Assembly: GCA_019694755.1 (NCBI GenBank)
Contig: JAIBBI010000045.1
Span: 1-33,978 of the forward strand
Reading direction: 5' to 3'
DNA: 33,978 nucleotides
Source: Gemmataceae bacterium
Lineage (GTDB): Bacteria > Planctomycetota > Planctomycetia > Gemmatales > Gemmataceae
Every line of letters starts with the position of its first letter. Position 1 is the stretch's first letter. The notes below the pieces were generated by a model. It made no database searches. It was not told the DNA's origin and was given only the letters and a program-made list of their open reading frames with translations. The position numbers were made by a program, and so were the translations under genes. Shown here in pieces: positions 22,891 through 31,922 of the stretch.

Positions 22891-24030
22891 ATGAATCGAC
22901 ATTCGCGGCAAGGTCTCACACTCATTGAGTTGCTCGTGGTCATGGCGATCATGGGCATCCTCGGCGGCATTGTCGCCGTCGTCGCGCCGAAGTTCGCACA
23001 GTCGTCGCGGGTCGCCGAAGGGTCGCGCCAGCTGACCAACTGGCTTTCTCTGGCCCGCCAGCGGGCCCAGCGCGACAAGGCGCCGCGCGGTATCCGCTTC
23101 GCCGGCACGCTGCCAACCAGCGTTTCCCGGCAGCAGGAGCTTTACAGCTCTTTCGTTTACGTCGAACAACCGGAAGACCTGGCAGTCGATGTCCGCGAAA
23201 TCGATCTGGTGCCGCAGAACCAACTCGCCAACCGGCGCGTTGCTTTCCGCACCCAGGCGTTCAGCAATCTGCAGTTCGGGATCAGCGACCCGGCACAAAA
23301 GTACACGGCGACGCAGAAGACCAAGTTCCAGACGTATCGCAACGCCCTCGATCCGGCCAACACGGCCAACGTGAACAGTTGGCTCTATCTGTTGTGGTTC
23401 GCCAACCGGAATCTGGCCGTCGCACCCGGATCACCGGCCGCGAGCCAGGTCATCCGCGACGGCGACATCGTGCAGTTCGGCAACGCCCGATACACGGTCG
23501 TGTACGAACCGATTGTCGACCCCGCGGGCACTGGCAGCTTCGTGATCCTGAATCGGCCGCGCGACGAATTCCGGTATCAGGTCCCGGAAATGACTGCCCC
23601 ATTGCCGCCGGCCCGGATCATCCGGTCGCCCCGGCCCATCGCCGGCGAAGCCGAGTTGACCCTGCCGCGTGACGTGGCGGTGGACATTCTCTGGACCAAC
23701 AAGTCGGCCGGCGTGAACTACGCTCGAACATTACCCGCTCCGGACGTCAACGACCCGCCTGGGTCGCAGTTCTTCGACGTGATGTTCGCTCCCTCGGGCG
23801 AGGTGGTCGGCGGGCTGGGTGGTTACGGCCGGCTGGTCTTCTGGCTCCGCGACACGTCCCTGAAAGATTCGGGCGGCGGCACGCTGCCCCAGGGCGAGAA
23901 CCGCCTGATCGTCGTCCATTGCCGGACCGGCCAGATTACGTCGCACCCGGTCGCCATCGACCCGTCGGGCAATCCCAGCGACGCCTACCAGTTCATCCGC
24001 GACGGCAAGTCGTCGGCGAATGAGGATTGA
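22891..24030 (+). CDS. GspH/FimT-like minor pseudopilin
   Basis: A 379-residue prepilin. The signal RQG|LTLIELLVVMAIMGILGGIVAVV has Glu at +5. Next comes SRQLTNWLSLARQRAQRDKAPRGIRF, the region where GspH/FimT proteins carry their L-x-x-AR-x-x-A...G-x-x-x-x pattern. A large beta-rich domain follows with PGSQFFDVMFAPSGEVVGG, recalling the FimT F-x-P-x-G-x-x element, and a final GRLVFWLRD...RLIVVHCRTGQITSHPV. It is larger than classical GspH (about 170 residues). The ATG follows the previous stop by three bases, so it is co-translated with its neighbours. Its third place in the pseudopilin series matches H. Confidence 0.84.
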   Translation: MNRHSRQGLTLIELLVVMAIMGILGGIVAVVAPKFAQSSRVAEGSRQLTNWLSLARQRAQRDKAPRGIRFAGTLPTSVSRQQELYSSFVYVEQPEDLAVDVREIDLVPQNQLANRRVAFRTQAFSNLQFGISDPAQKYTATQKTKFQTYRNALDPANTANVNSWLYLLWFANRNLAVAPGSPAASQVIRDGDIVQFGNARYTVVYEPIVDPAGTGSFVILNRPRDEFRYQVPEMTAPLPPARIIRSPRPIAGEAELTLPRDVAVDILWTNKSAGVNYARTLPAPDVNDPPGSQFFDVMFAPSGEVVGGLGGYGRLVFWLRDTSLKDSGGGTLPQGENRLIVVHCRTGQITSHPVAIDPSGNPSDAYQFIRDGKSSANED

Positions 24031-24038
24031 GGCACGCC

Positions 24039-25124
24039 ATGAAACGCCACGGCACCACACTCATCGAAGTCCTCGCCGCGATCTTCATCCTCGCGCTCGG
24101 ACTCGTAGCGCTCATGACGCTCTTCCCGCTCGGGGCAGCCCAGATGGCCCGCTCGATTCAGGACGAGCGCGCCGCCCAGATTGCGGGTAACGCCGCCAGT
24201 TACTTCCGCTGGTACTGGCGCTCGCAGTGCGAGCCGGACATGATGAACCGGACCGGCGACAAGATGCTGTACGAATCAGTCAACCCGTCGTGGTACGGCG
24301 CGGCCCTCGACGATCCGAATGCCGGCGTACCCAACGCTTACGTCAAGACAGCCACCAACATCTTCCCGGCACCGGCCAATACGGCGGCGAACATCTCCGC
24401 GCGGTCGCGTTCGTCGCTCCCCAGCTATCCCGTCTTTATCGACCCTGTCGGGTGGATGGCGGCCGGCGCGTCGGTGGACCAATACTGGGTCGGAGAGAAA
24501 TCACCGACCGTGCCCCCGGCCGGCTACATCCACGCCCCGATTCCGCGCCGGACTATCGTCGGCATGACCACGCTGCCCCAGGTGCTGCGGATGTTTTCGA
24601 TGCTCGACGACATGGGCTTCGACACCAGCGGCGTCAGCAATGTGAATGAACGGAGCAGCCAATACAGCTACGCCTGGCTGCTGCGCCGCAACAACAGCAG
24701 CCTCCGCCAGGAAGTGAACCTGACGGTCGTCGTGTACTTCCGACGGTCGCTGGCGACGCTCGCTCAGGAGGCGAACTACGTGGCTACTGTGAACGCCCCG
24801 GCTACGACCGACGGCACGACCAACACCGTGACCCTGCACTACACCGGCGAACGCCCGTCCATCCGCCGGGGTTCGTGGATCCTGGACGCATCGATGGGCA
24901 ACATCGCCACCGGCGTAGTTCCCCAGGGCTTCTACTACCGCGTGACCGAAGTGGGCGAGCCGCAGGTGGTCGGCAGCGAAAACACGATCGACTTGCAGGT
25001 GGAGACGCCGCTGAAGTTCGGCCCCTCGGGCGCGAAGTCGCGGGTGTTCGTCGTACAGGATCGCGTGCTGGAAGTGTTCGACAAGGGCACGATCGATATG
25101 ACCTCGCCGCCGCGGGTGAACTGA
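24039..25124 (+). CDS. GspI/PilV-like minor pseudopilin
   Basis: A 361-residue prepilin with a short leader MKRHG|TTLIEVLAAIFILALGLVALMTLFPLGAAQMARS. Glu at +5 and the LALGLVALM-type helix followed by small residues are typical of GspI/PilV. The rest (NAASYFRWYW, SQYSYAWLLRRNNSSLRQEVNLTVVVYFRRS) is beta-rich and ends FVVQDRVLEVFDKGTIDMTSPPRVN. I chose the ATG at 24039 with GAGG seven bases upstream over the TTG at 24027, because the leader then fits the family. It is eight bases from the preceding stop. Confidence 0.84.
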   Translation: MKRHGTTLIEVLAAIFILALGLVALMTLFPLGAAQMARSIQDERAAQIAGNAASYFRWYWRSQCEPDMMNRTGDKMLYESVNPSWYGAALDDPNAGVPNAYVKTATNIFPAPANTAANISARSRSSLPSYPVFIDPVGWMAAGASVDQYWVGEKSPTVPPAGYIHAPIPRRTIVGMTTLPQVLRMFSMLDDMGFDTSGVSNVNERSSQYSYAWLLRRNNSSLRQEVNLTVVVYFRRSLATLAQEANYVATVNAPATTDGTTNTVTLHYTGERPSIRRGSWILDASMGNIATGVVPQGFYYRVTEVGEPQVVGSENTIDLQVETPLKFGPSGAKSRVFVVQDRVLEVFDKGTIDMTSPPRVN

Positions 25125-25137
25125 ACAGGGTGATGCC

Positions 25138-26547
25138 ATGACACGACAGAACCGACGCCGCGGTCTGACCCTGGTCGAGATGCTGGTCGCGACCGCGCTG
25201 ATCATTTTCGTAATGACGATCCTGGCGAGCGTGTTCACGTCGGGCATCGGCGCGCTGCGCTCGCTCCGCGGTGTAGGGCACCTGCAGGACAATCTGCGGA
25301 CGGCCACGAACATCCTTCGGCGGGATCTCGCCGCTCCGCACTTCGGGCGCGACGTTTCGCCGACGGCGGGGCCGTACCTCAGCCAGCAGCGGCTCGACCT
25401 CGCCGACTGGATTCCACCTTCGGAAGGCTTCTTCCGCGTCGTTCAGGGCTCGATCTCCACGGCCGAGGGGTTCGACGGCGACGGTATCCCGTCTTACCGG
25501 GCGACGAATCACGCGCTGCACTTCAGCGTCCGGATGGAGCCGAATGCGATCGAGGGCGGCGGCCGGGACCGCATGTTCACAACCCGCGACATCCCGTCTT
25601 CGATGATGGCGGGGATGATGATGCCGGGCTCGACCACCGACTGGCGGCTCGCGCCGACGCAGATGAGTTACATGATGAACGACGACAATCCGCGCTACGC
25701 CAGCCGGTGGGCCGAAGTGGCCTACTTCCTGGCGGCGAGCGGTCAGTCGGCCGGGGATACGCCGCTCTACACGCTGTACCGCCGGCGACGCGTACTGCTC
25801 GACGGGCGCACGCCCAACGACGATTTCTCCGCGATCACCGTGAACCCGCTGCAACTGCCCCAACAGACCGCAGACCTGCGGACCGACGCCAGTCTGTTCT
25901 CCAACCCGACCACCGGCACGGCGTTTTACAACACCGCGGCCGACGCTGCCAATCCGATGCGGCGCTACGGCGTAACGGCCACGGCCAAGGCGATCACCGC
26001 CCAGCAGACGGGCACGATGACCGGCCTCGCCGCCGCCGACCAGATCGCGCTCGCGGGCCTCGCGACCTATACCCCGATCAACCAGACCAATGCCAGCGAC
26101 GCCGCGACGACCAACACTCTGCGGACCAATGCAGGCGGTGACGACATCCTGATGGAGAACGTGATCTCCTTCGAGGTGCGGGTGAACTGGGATGTGCCAA
26201 ACGTCACGTCAACCACGCTCGCAACCGGGGCAGCCAATCCAACCTATGCCCCGACCCTGGCGGCCGCGCTCGTCCGGTCGCCGCGGAACACGCTGGCCAG
26301 TGACTACCCGTTCGACATTCTGCCGGAATCGCCGGCGGCGTTCGGCAATCCGGTCTACGCCAGCGCGGCCGGGCCGTTCGTGTTTGATACGTGGAGCTCG
26401 CGCAATTCCTATCAGGCGATCGGCACCGGTCAAAGCCCCATGAACATTCCCCTCCGCATTCGCGTCAAGGCGATTCAGATCCGCCTGCGGGTGTGGGACA
26501 TCAAAACACAGCAGGCCCGCCAGGTGACCCTGGTGCAGGACATGTAA
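25138..26547 (+). CDS. GspJ/PilW-like minor pseudopilin
   Basis: A 469-residue prepilin. The processing site is RRRG|LTLVEMLVATALIIFVMTILASVFTSG with Glu at +5. Then comes GALRSLRGVGHLQDNLRTATNILRRDLAAPHF, the GspJ/PilW feature where a helix leads into L-R-x-DL. The domain contains EVAYFLAASGQSAGDTPLYTLYRRRRVLL (W-style Y-x-V-x-x-x-x-L-x-R segment) and ENVISFEVRVNW, and ends RIRVKAIQIRLRVWDIKTQQARQVTLVQDM, the usual GspJ/PilW terminal strand. AGGGTGAT precedes the ATG. It completes the minor pseudopilin set before the giant K-like gene, 145 bases downstream. Confidence 0.85.
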   Translation: MTRQNRRRGLTLVEMLVATALIIFVMTILASVFTSGIGALRSLRGVGHLQDNLRTATNILRRDLAAPHFGRDVSPTAGPYLSQQRLDLADWIPPSEGFFRVVQGSISTAEGFDGDGIPSYRATNHALHFSVRMEPNAIEGGGRDRMFTTRDIPSSMMAGMMMPGSTTDWRLAPTQMSYMMNDDNPRYASRWAEVAYFLAASGQSAGDTPLYTLYRRRRVLLDGRTPNDDFSAITVNPLQLPQQTADLRTDASLFSNPTTGTAFYNTAADAANPMRRYGVTATAKAITAQQTGTMTGLAAADQIALAGLATYTPINQTNASDAATTNTLRTNAGGDDILMENVISFEVRVNWDVPNVTSTTLATGAANPTYAPTLAAALVRSPRNTLASDYPFDILPESPAAFGNPVYASAAGPFVFDTWSSRNSYQAIGTGQSPMNIPLRIRVKAIQIRLRVWDIKTQQARQVTLVQDM

Positions 26548-26692
26548 ATCGACCACGAGGGCGGGAGATGGCCATCGGATAAACGCGGGGCAGGCCGATC
26601 GTACGCCACCGGGCGACTATTCATACCCCGGCCGCCGCCGCCAGTTCATCCGGAGTCTGTCACCTGCCGTCATTTCATTCGGAGGTGTCATC
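26548..26692. other. Gap between the J-like and giant K-like genes
   Basis: This 145-base gap contains no gene. It ends in GGAGG seven bases before the giant gene's ATG. I see no convincing promoter hexamers and no terminator. It is the longest gap in the pseudopilin series. Confidence 0.35.
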
Positions 26693-29600
26693 ATGTTACT
26701 TCGCAGCCGCGAGCCACGCCGGGGGATCATCCTCGTCGTCGTGGTCTCCATGCTCGCCCTGTTTGCCGTCATCGGCCTGGGGTACGTCATCTACTCCGAG
26801 TCCGCGGCCACGTCGAGCCGCATCAGTCGCGAGACGCAGGTCGTCATCGACGACCGCGCGGTCATTGAACCCGAGCTGGCGCTCAACCAGGCCCTCGGCA
26901 CGCTGATCTACGACAAGCCCGACGACGCCACCGGCGTGTACTGCGCCCTGCGCGGCCACAGCCTCGCGCGGAGCATGTACGGCTGGAACCCGCCGGCCAA
27001 CACCCTCAATGTGAACAGCAACCAGGTGCCCTACAACGGCACGGGCCGGCTGAAGTACACCGACCTGTTCTCCAATCTGCCTTCCGAGCAGATCATCAAC
27101 TTCACGACCTTCCCGGGCGATCAGGTGATCCGCAGCCCGGAAAAGTACCCGATCGATCCGACCAACGCCTCGAGCTACGCCCGGCCCGGCTCGGACCCGA
27201 CGCGCTACTTCGGCGGGTACAACGTGCCGTACACGTACCCCGACCTCAACAACGTGTTCCTTGCCGCGGTCCGCGCGACGGACGGCCAGGTGCTTATCCC
27301 GTCGTTCCACCGCCCGTATCTGTTTCGCCAAGGCGGTAACGCCAATCAGCCGGTCGATTACAGTTTCCTCACGAACTCGACACACCCGGATTGGTATCGC
27401 CCCAGCGGCCGGCTCAAGCTGCTGCGCCCCCGGCCGGTCGATCAGCTCACCGCCGCCCAGGTCCAGGCGGCCGGCGTCCCGTACCCGATCCAGGAAAACA
27501 TCACTCCGGGTCAGATCAATCAACTGCGAAACACTATCGTCGCGCTCCAGGCTGCGGGTAAGCTGCTCCAGTATCCGAATGACCCGGGCGGCGACGTGAA
27601 GAACCTGCCCGGCAGCCCGGGCGGCAACGACAGCGTGTGGGTCGATATCGGCCTGCCCGTCCGCACCACCCGGTCCGGCAAGAAGTTCAAGCCTATGGTC
27701 GCCTTTCTCATCCGCGACCTCGACGGGCTCATCAACATCAATGCCGCGGGCAACATCTCCGGCGTGAACCAGTCGCATGTCAGCAATCAGGGCCTGGGCC
27801 GGCACGAGATCAGCATTGAAAAGCTGCTCGGCACCGAGGCGAAAAACCTGTTCCAGGGCAACGCTGCCGTGAAGCAGCCGGGGCGTTACACTGCGTCGGC
27901 GACGGCGAGCTATCCCCTGACGACACCGGCCAACCTGCTGCCGTCGTTCCTCCAACCGCCGACCACGCCGAACGGCGTGAACATCACGCCGCAGGCCCCG
28001 CGCCCGGCCAACGAATTGACCTTCGGGCCGACCTACCTGCCGGTCGATGTGGACGCGGGCCGGTACGACCCCAGCGTCGGCACCGGGCTTTTCCGCAGCT
28101 TCGCGGCCCAGGCGTACACGTTTTCGAATCAGGTACCGCTCACGCTCAGCAGCTATCCGGACCTTTACACCGTTCCGATGCGCACGCCGCCGATCCCCTC
28201 GACGGGCTACGACGGCGACGTGGCCGGCGAACGGTTGAACCACCCCCTGCTGTTCAACACGATGCGGCCGACGGGCAACTCCCGACTGCTCGACGGGAAG
28301 GAAATGCACCGGCTGCAGGGGCGCTATAGCAGCCCGCTCGATTGGCAGGACAGCATTCTGAGCAAGCTGATCCCGGTGACGGCCCAGTCGGCCGTGGCCC
28401 GGCACGCGATCACGCTGTTCAGCGCGGACTTGGCCCGGCCGGGGCTCACGCCGCAAACCTTCCGGCTCGACCCGACCAACCCGCCGAACCAGTACACGAT
28501 CGATACGTCGAACCCGAACCAGACCATGCCGTGGGCGGCGCAGGGCGAGCAATTCCCGCCGTTGAGTGTCGTCCCGGCCGCGGGCACGCCGCCGCAGACG
28601 ATGGACAGCGACTTTCTCGGCAACCCGTTCTACTACTTCGCGCCGGTGGCCACGACCGCGAGCAGCCCGGCGGGTGTGAAACTGCCGGTTACTTCGCCGC
28701 CGTCCACGAGCCCGATTCTCCTGCACGACGGCCGGAGCTTCATGGCCGGCGTCCGCGAGCGGATCGACCTCAATCGGCCGCTCAAGCAGTACCCGCCGGT
28801 CGTCGCCAATGGCTCGGGCAAGGGGCAGTTCTTCAACACGGCCGACCCGAACTTCGCGACGCAGTTCACCGCGGCGGAGCAGGATCGCCAGGCGTTCTGC
28901 AAAGATATCTTCGACGTGTTGGTGAAGGCGACGGGCGTACCTGCGCCGTCGGCGACGCTCGCGCCCGGCACGCCGGACTTCCTGACCCTGAAGTATCTCG
29001 CACAACTTGCCGTGAACATCGTCGACGATATTGACGAGGACGACGTGATGACCGTGTTCCGCTGGACCACGGAGTCAAGTGTCCCGCCGACCGAGGCGTT
29101 CGTGTACGGCGTCGAGATGCCGAAGGTGGTCATCAACGAAGCGTACGTCGAACAGACAAACGGGCCGCAGGGCGACCCGATGTACGTGAAGCCGGCAACG
29201 ATGTCAATGCCGCCGATGGCGCTCAAATATCAGGTCAACACGTTTGTCGAATTGCACAACACGATGACGCCGCCGTTCCTGAACGAGGAGAACGGCAGCC
29301 AGGCGACGCTGAACTACAACGCCTTCGTCGCCCGCCACTCGCAATGGCTGTACAATGCCCCTCAGACATCTCCCTCGTATTCCGCTTACAGGCTCTACGT
29401 CGCGAAGGCGACCACGGTGCCAGAAGATTCGGCTCTCGTTGGCGATCCTCCGGCCACTGCAAAAGGGCTAGATGATCAAGCAGTCAAATACGTACTGTTC
29501 GCCGACGACCCGATGAGCGTCAAGGACCACATCAAGCCGGTGGATACCTCAGTGGTGTCCGGTCCTTCGGGGCCGTGCAGTTATCGCTGCAAGACCGGCG

Positions 29601-31804
29601 TGAAGAACGGCGGGTTCTTTGTGATTGGTCCGGACCAAATCAGCAATCTTGTAGCTCCCGGTTGGACGTTTTCAACGCCAGGCTCGACTGTTGAAAGCGC
29701 GAATATGCGGTTTGACGTACCGGCGGGGCAGCCAGTCCTCCCTCCGATAATAGTCTTGCAACGATTGGCGAATCCGTACATTCCGGAACAGCCGAATCCT
29801 GCTGGACCGGCTTATAACCCATATGTCGCAGTTGATGTCATGGATCTCAGGTCACAAACAGTTCCGCAGGCTTTGGGAGTTCCCACTCCGCCTCCCGGCG
29901 GAGCGAACAACAACGCGACGTTCATGCGGCGCCAGCCTTTCAGTGGCGAAAAGTCACTCATTCGCCAGAGCACCGCGCCAGATCCCAGCGGGAGCGGGCC
30001 TAAGAACACGTTCTTCTCCCACAATGCCAGCACAGGATCGACGGCTCCGACGCAATTGCCTGAGCCAGGTACCGGACTCGAGCGTTTTGATTGGTACATC
30101 CACCACGACCGCAAGCTCACGAGCCCGGCCGAGCTGATCCATGTTGCCGGCGTGACGCCGTGGTTCGTCACCCGTCGGTTCATGTACGAAGACGTGACAA
30201 ATCCTGGACGCATTGTCCGCCAGGGTCATACGGCCGCCTGGACGGACGAGCGCGAGATCATCGACCCGATGTCAGGTAAGTTCGGGAAAAAGATACCGCT
30301 GCAAGACGTCTCCCCGACGCCTACGACGCCGGGCAATCCGCCCACACTGAGCGCACGGCTTTACCGCACGCTCGAAATGTTCCGCACCGGCGACCGCACC
30401 ATCGAGATGGGCTTCGGCGGGCGGGATGTGGGCAAGGTCAACATCAACACGATCTGGGACAAGGTGGTCTTCGACGCCGTGTGCGACGGCGTGGCCAAGA
30501 GTGTCACGGTCGGCAGCACGCCAGTTTACCTGCCCGATGCCGCCTACGGCTTCACGCAAATGGACGTCGACAGTGCGTGGATCGCCCTGACAACGAATGT
30601 CAATCTGACGGCGCGGACGCCGAACCTGAACACGCTTTACACCGTGTCCGGTTTGCCGATGGGCACCCCGCCGGGCATCGGGCTGGCGACCAGCCCGTCG
30701 GCATTCCCGGGGCAGCCGTACACGCAGATCGGCGAACAGGATATGCCGTTCTGGGGCATGGGCGCGCCGCACGCGCTCCAGAGTCCCGCGAACGCGCAGT
30801 ACCCGATAATGCCCACCGGGGCGACCGCGCCGGCCTGGCAGTTCGTCCAGAATCAGGGCATTGAGGCGACGCTGTTCCGCAGCTTGGTGCCGCGCGTGCC
30901 CAACGACCCGCGGTTCCAGCGGACCAAGGTCTTCGATGCCGAGAGTCAGTATCTCGTGACACCTGCCGGCTCCAGCTCGCCGCTGGTGCCGGGTGTGCCG
31001 ACCTCGGTGAATCCCGAGCCGGCGGTCCGGCATCCGTTCCTCGAGAAGTCGATGATCACAAAGATCTTCGAGCACTTCACCACGCGGTCGAACGTGTTCG
31101 CAGTGTATATGACCGTCGGCTACTTCGAAGTGATCAACGACAGCTCCAAGCCTGAGCTGTTGGGCGACGAGATCGGCGTGATCCGCGATTCGACAGGGGC
31201 CGTGGCGGAAAACAAGACGACCCGCCACCGCATGTTCGCGATCATCGACCGGACCAACCTCGCGTTCCAGTCCGGCAGCTACGACTACACCAACTCCAAC
31301 AACGCCACCATCGTCGGCGACGACCAGATGAAGCAGGGCGAATCGCCGTTCTACTACACCAGCCAGGTCGAGCTCTGGCCGAGCGGTCCGTACGCGGGCG
31401 CGTGGACCGTGACTTTGCCCGCGACCTCGACGAGCGGCAACCTGCCCGGCGGGTTCGTGCAATCGGCGACCGGCACCTGCAACGGCGTCGGCTGGCGCCT
31501 CCAGGCCGTATCGAATGCCACGACGTCGGCATCGCTTCTGTACGTCAACACAGGCTCTTCTGAGCAGCGGCTTGCGGTGCGGGCGATCCGCCCGGCCGGC
31601 GCGGGCTTCGTCCATGTGCTGCTCGGCAACCCGCCGAAGCAGTCGCCGCTCAACCCCTCAAGCTGGCCCAGCCTCGGGGCCGCACCCTTGGCCCCGATCC
31701 GGATTACCAACGGCATCGCGGGCAACCCCGGCCCCCAGCCGGACTTCGACCACAAACTGCCTAACTACCGCGGCGTAGTCCTCTACTCCGTGATCCTCGA
31801 CTGA
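26693..31804 (+). CDS. Giant GspK/PilX-like minor pseudopilin (1703 residues)
   Basis: A single uninterrupted 1703-residue frame. The N-terminus EPRRG|IILVVVVSMLALFAVIGLGYVIYSESAATSS is prepilin-like, but residue +5 is Val, not Glu. GspK is the pseudopilin that normally lacks Glu5. K-type Asn/Asp-rich motifs occur three times: FLIRDLDGLININAAGNISG (about 336-355), LKYLAQLAVNIVDDIDEDD (about 765-783) and GRDVGKVNINTIWDKVVF (about 1242-1259). Typical GspK has about 300-350 residues, so this is about five times larger. GspK caps the I-J-K tip complex, and here the tip would carry a very large outward domain. No catalytic motif or named domain is recognised between the landmarks. GGAGG seven bases before the ATG supports the start. 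Bases about 29345-30110 have markedly lower GC at third codon positions than the rest. Confidence 0.85.
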   Translation: MLLRSREPRRGIILVVVVSMLALFAVIGLGYVIYSESAATSSRISRETQVVIDDRAVIEPELALNQALGTLIYDKPDDATGVYCALRGHSLARSMYGWNPPANTLNVNSNQVPYNGTGRLKYTDLFSNLPSEQIINFTTFPGDQVIRSPEKYPIDPTNASSYARPGSDPTRYFGGYNVPYTYPDLNNVFLAAVRATDGQVLIPSFHRPYLFRQGGNANQPVDYSFLTNSTHPDWYRPSGRLKLLRPRPVDQLTAAQVQAAGVPYPIQENITPGQINQLRNTIVALQAAGKLLQYPNDPGGDVKNLPGSPGGNDSVWVDIGLPVRTTRSGKKFKPMVAFLIRDLDGLININAAGNISGVNQSHVSNQGLGRHEISIEKLLGTEAKNLFQGNAAVKQPGRYTASATASYPLTTPANLLPSFLQPPTTPNGVNITPQAPRPANELTFGPTYLPVDVDAGRYDPSVGTGLFRSFAAQAYTFSNQVPLTLSSYPDLYTVPMRTPPIPSTGYDGDVAGERLNHPLLFNTMRPTGNSRLLDGKEMHRLQGRYSSPLDWQDSILSKLIPVTAQSAVARHAITLFSADLARPGLTPQTFRLDPTNPPNQYTIDTSNPNQTMPWAAQGEQFPPLSVVPAAGTPPQTMDSDFLGNPFYYFAPVATTASSPAGVKLPVTSPPSTSPILLHDGRSFMAGVRERIDLNRPLKQYPPVVANGSGKGQFFNTADPNFATQFTAAEQDRQAFCKDIFDVLVKATGVPAPSATLAPGTPDFLTLKYLAQLAVNIVDDIDEDDVMTVFRWTTESSVPPTEAFVYGVEMPKVVINEAYVEQTNGPQGDPMYVKPATMSMPPMALKYQVNTFVELHNTMTPPFLNEENGSQATLNYNAFVARHSQWLYNAPQTSPSYSAYRLYVAKATTVPEDSALVGDPPATAKGLDDQAVKYVLFADDPMSVKDHIKPVDTSVVSGPSGPCSYRCKTGVKNGGFFVIGPDQISNLVAPGWTFSTPGSTVESANMRFDVPAGQPVLPPIIVLQRLANPYIPEQPNPAGPAYNPYVAVDVMDLRSQTVPQALGVPTPPPGGANNNATFMRRQPFSGEKSLIRQSTAPDPSGSGPKNTFFSHNASTGSTAPTQLPEPGTGLERFDWYIHHDRKLTSPAELIHVAGVTPWFVTRRFMYEDVTNPGRIVRQGHTAAWTDEREIIDPMSGKFGKKIPLQDVSPTPTTPGNPPTLSARLYRTLEMFRTGDRTIEMGFGGRDVGKVNINTIWDKVVFDAVCDGVAKSVTVGSTPVYLPDAAYGFTQMDVDSAWIALTTNVNLTARTPNLNTLYTVSGLPMGTPPGIGLATSPSAFPGQPYTQIGEQDMPFWGMGAPHALQSPANAQYPIMPTGATAPAWQFVQNQGIEATLFRSLVPRVPNDPRFQRTKVFDAESQYLVTPAGSSSPLVPGVPTSVNPEPAVRHPFLEKSMITKIFEHFTTRSNVFAVYMTVGYFEVINDSSKPELLGDEIGVIRDSTGAVAENKTTRHRMFAIIDRTNLAFQSGSYDYTNSNNATIVGDDQMKQGESPFYYTSQVELWPSGPYAGAWTVTLPATSTSGNLPGGFVQSATGTCNGVGWRLQAVSNATTSASLLYVNTGSSEQRLAVRAIRPAGAGFVHVLLGNPPKQSPLNPSSWPSLGAAPLAPIRITNGIAGNPGPQPDFDHKLPNYRGVVLYSVILD

Positions 31805-31813
31805 CGGGAATTC

Positions 31814-31857
31814 GAATCACGAAAGCACGAAAAGACGGAAGCACGAAACGGAAGGGC
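31814..31857 (+). repeat. Left terminal inverted repeat of the cassette
   Basis: The 44-base left arm contains three CACGAAA units in tandem-like spacing. Its inner end, GCACGAAACGGAAGGGC (31841-31857), recurs exactly at 32311-32327 in direct orientation. Bases 31826-31846 also pair with 31873-31893 (20 of 21) to form a long hairpin ahead of the gene. Confidence 0.7.
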
Positions 31858-31872
31858 TCCGGTCGCCCTTAC

Positions 31873-31893
31873 TCGTGCTTTCGTCTTTTCGTG
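31873..31893 (-). repeat. Hairpin partner arm upstream of the GxxExxY gene
   Basis: This 21-base segment is complementary to 31826-31846 with one mismatch, and 26 bases lie between the arms. The structure ends about 30 bases before the ATG at 31923. Confidence 0.65.
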
Positions 31894-31922
31894 GTGAGTC
31901 TTGCCTTCGGGGAGACGACGCG

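Noticed and set aside
26696-29005. A 769-codon minus-strand frame opposite the giant gene
   Set aside because: Shadow frame with Arg/Val-rich composition and no family resemblance. The opposite strand has a prepilin N-terminus, a ribosome site and coherent motifs.
30272-31615. A 447-codon minus-strand frame opposite the end of the giant gene
   Set aside because: Same reasoning: high-GC antisense frame with no start signal or recognisable motif.
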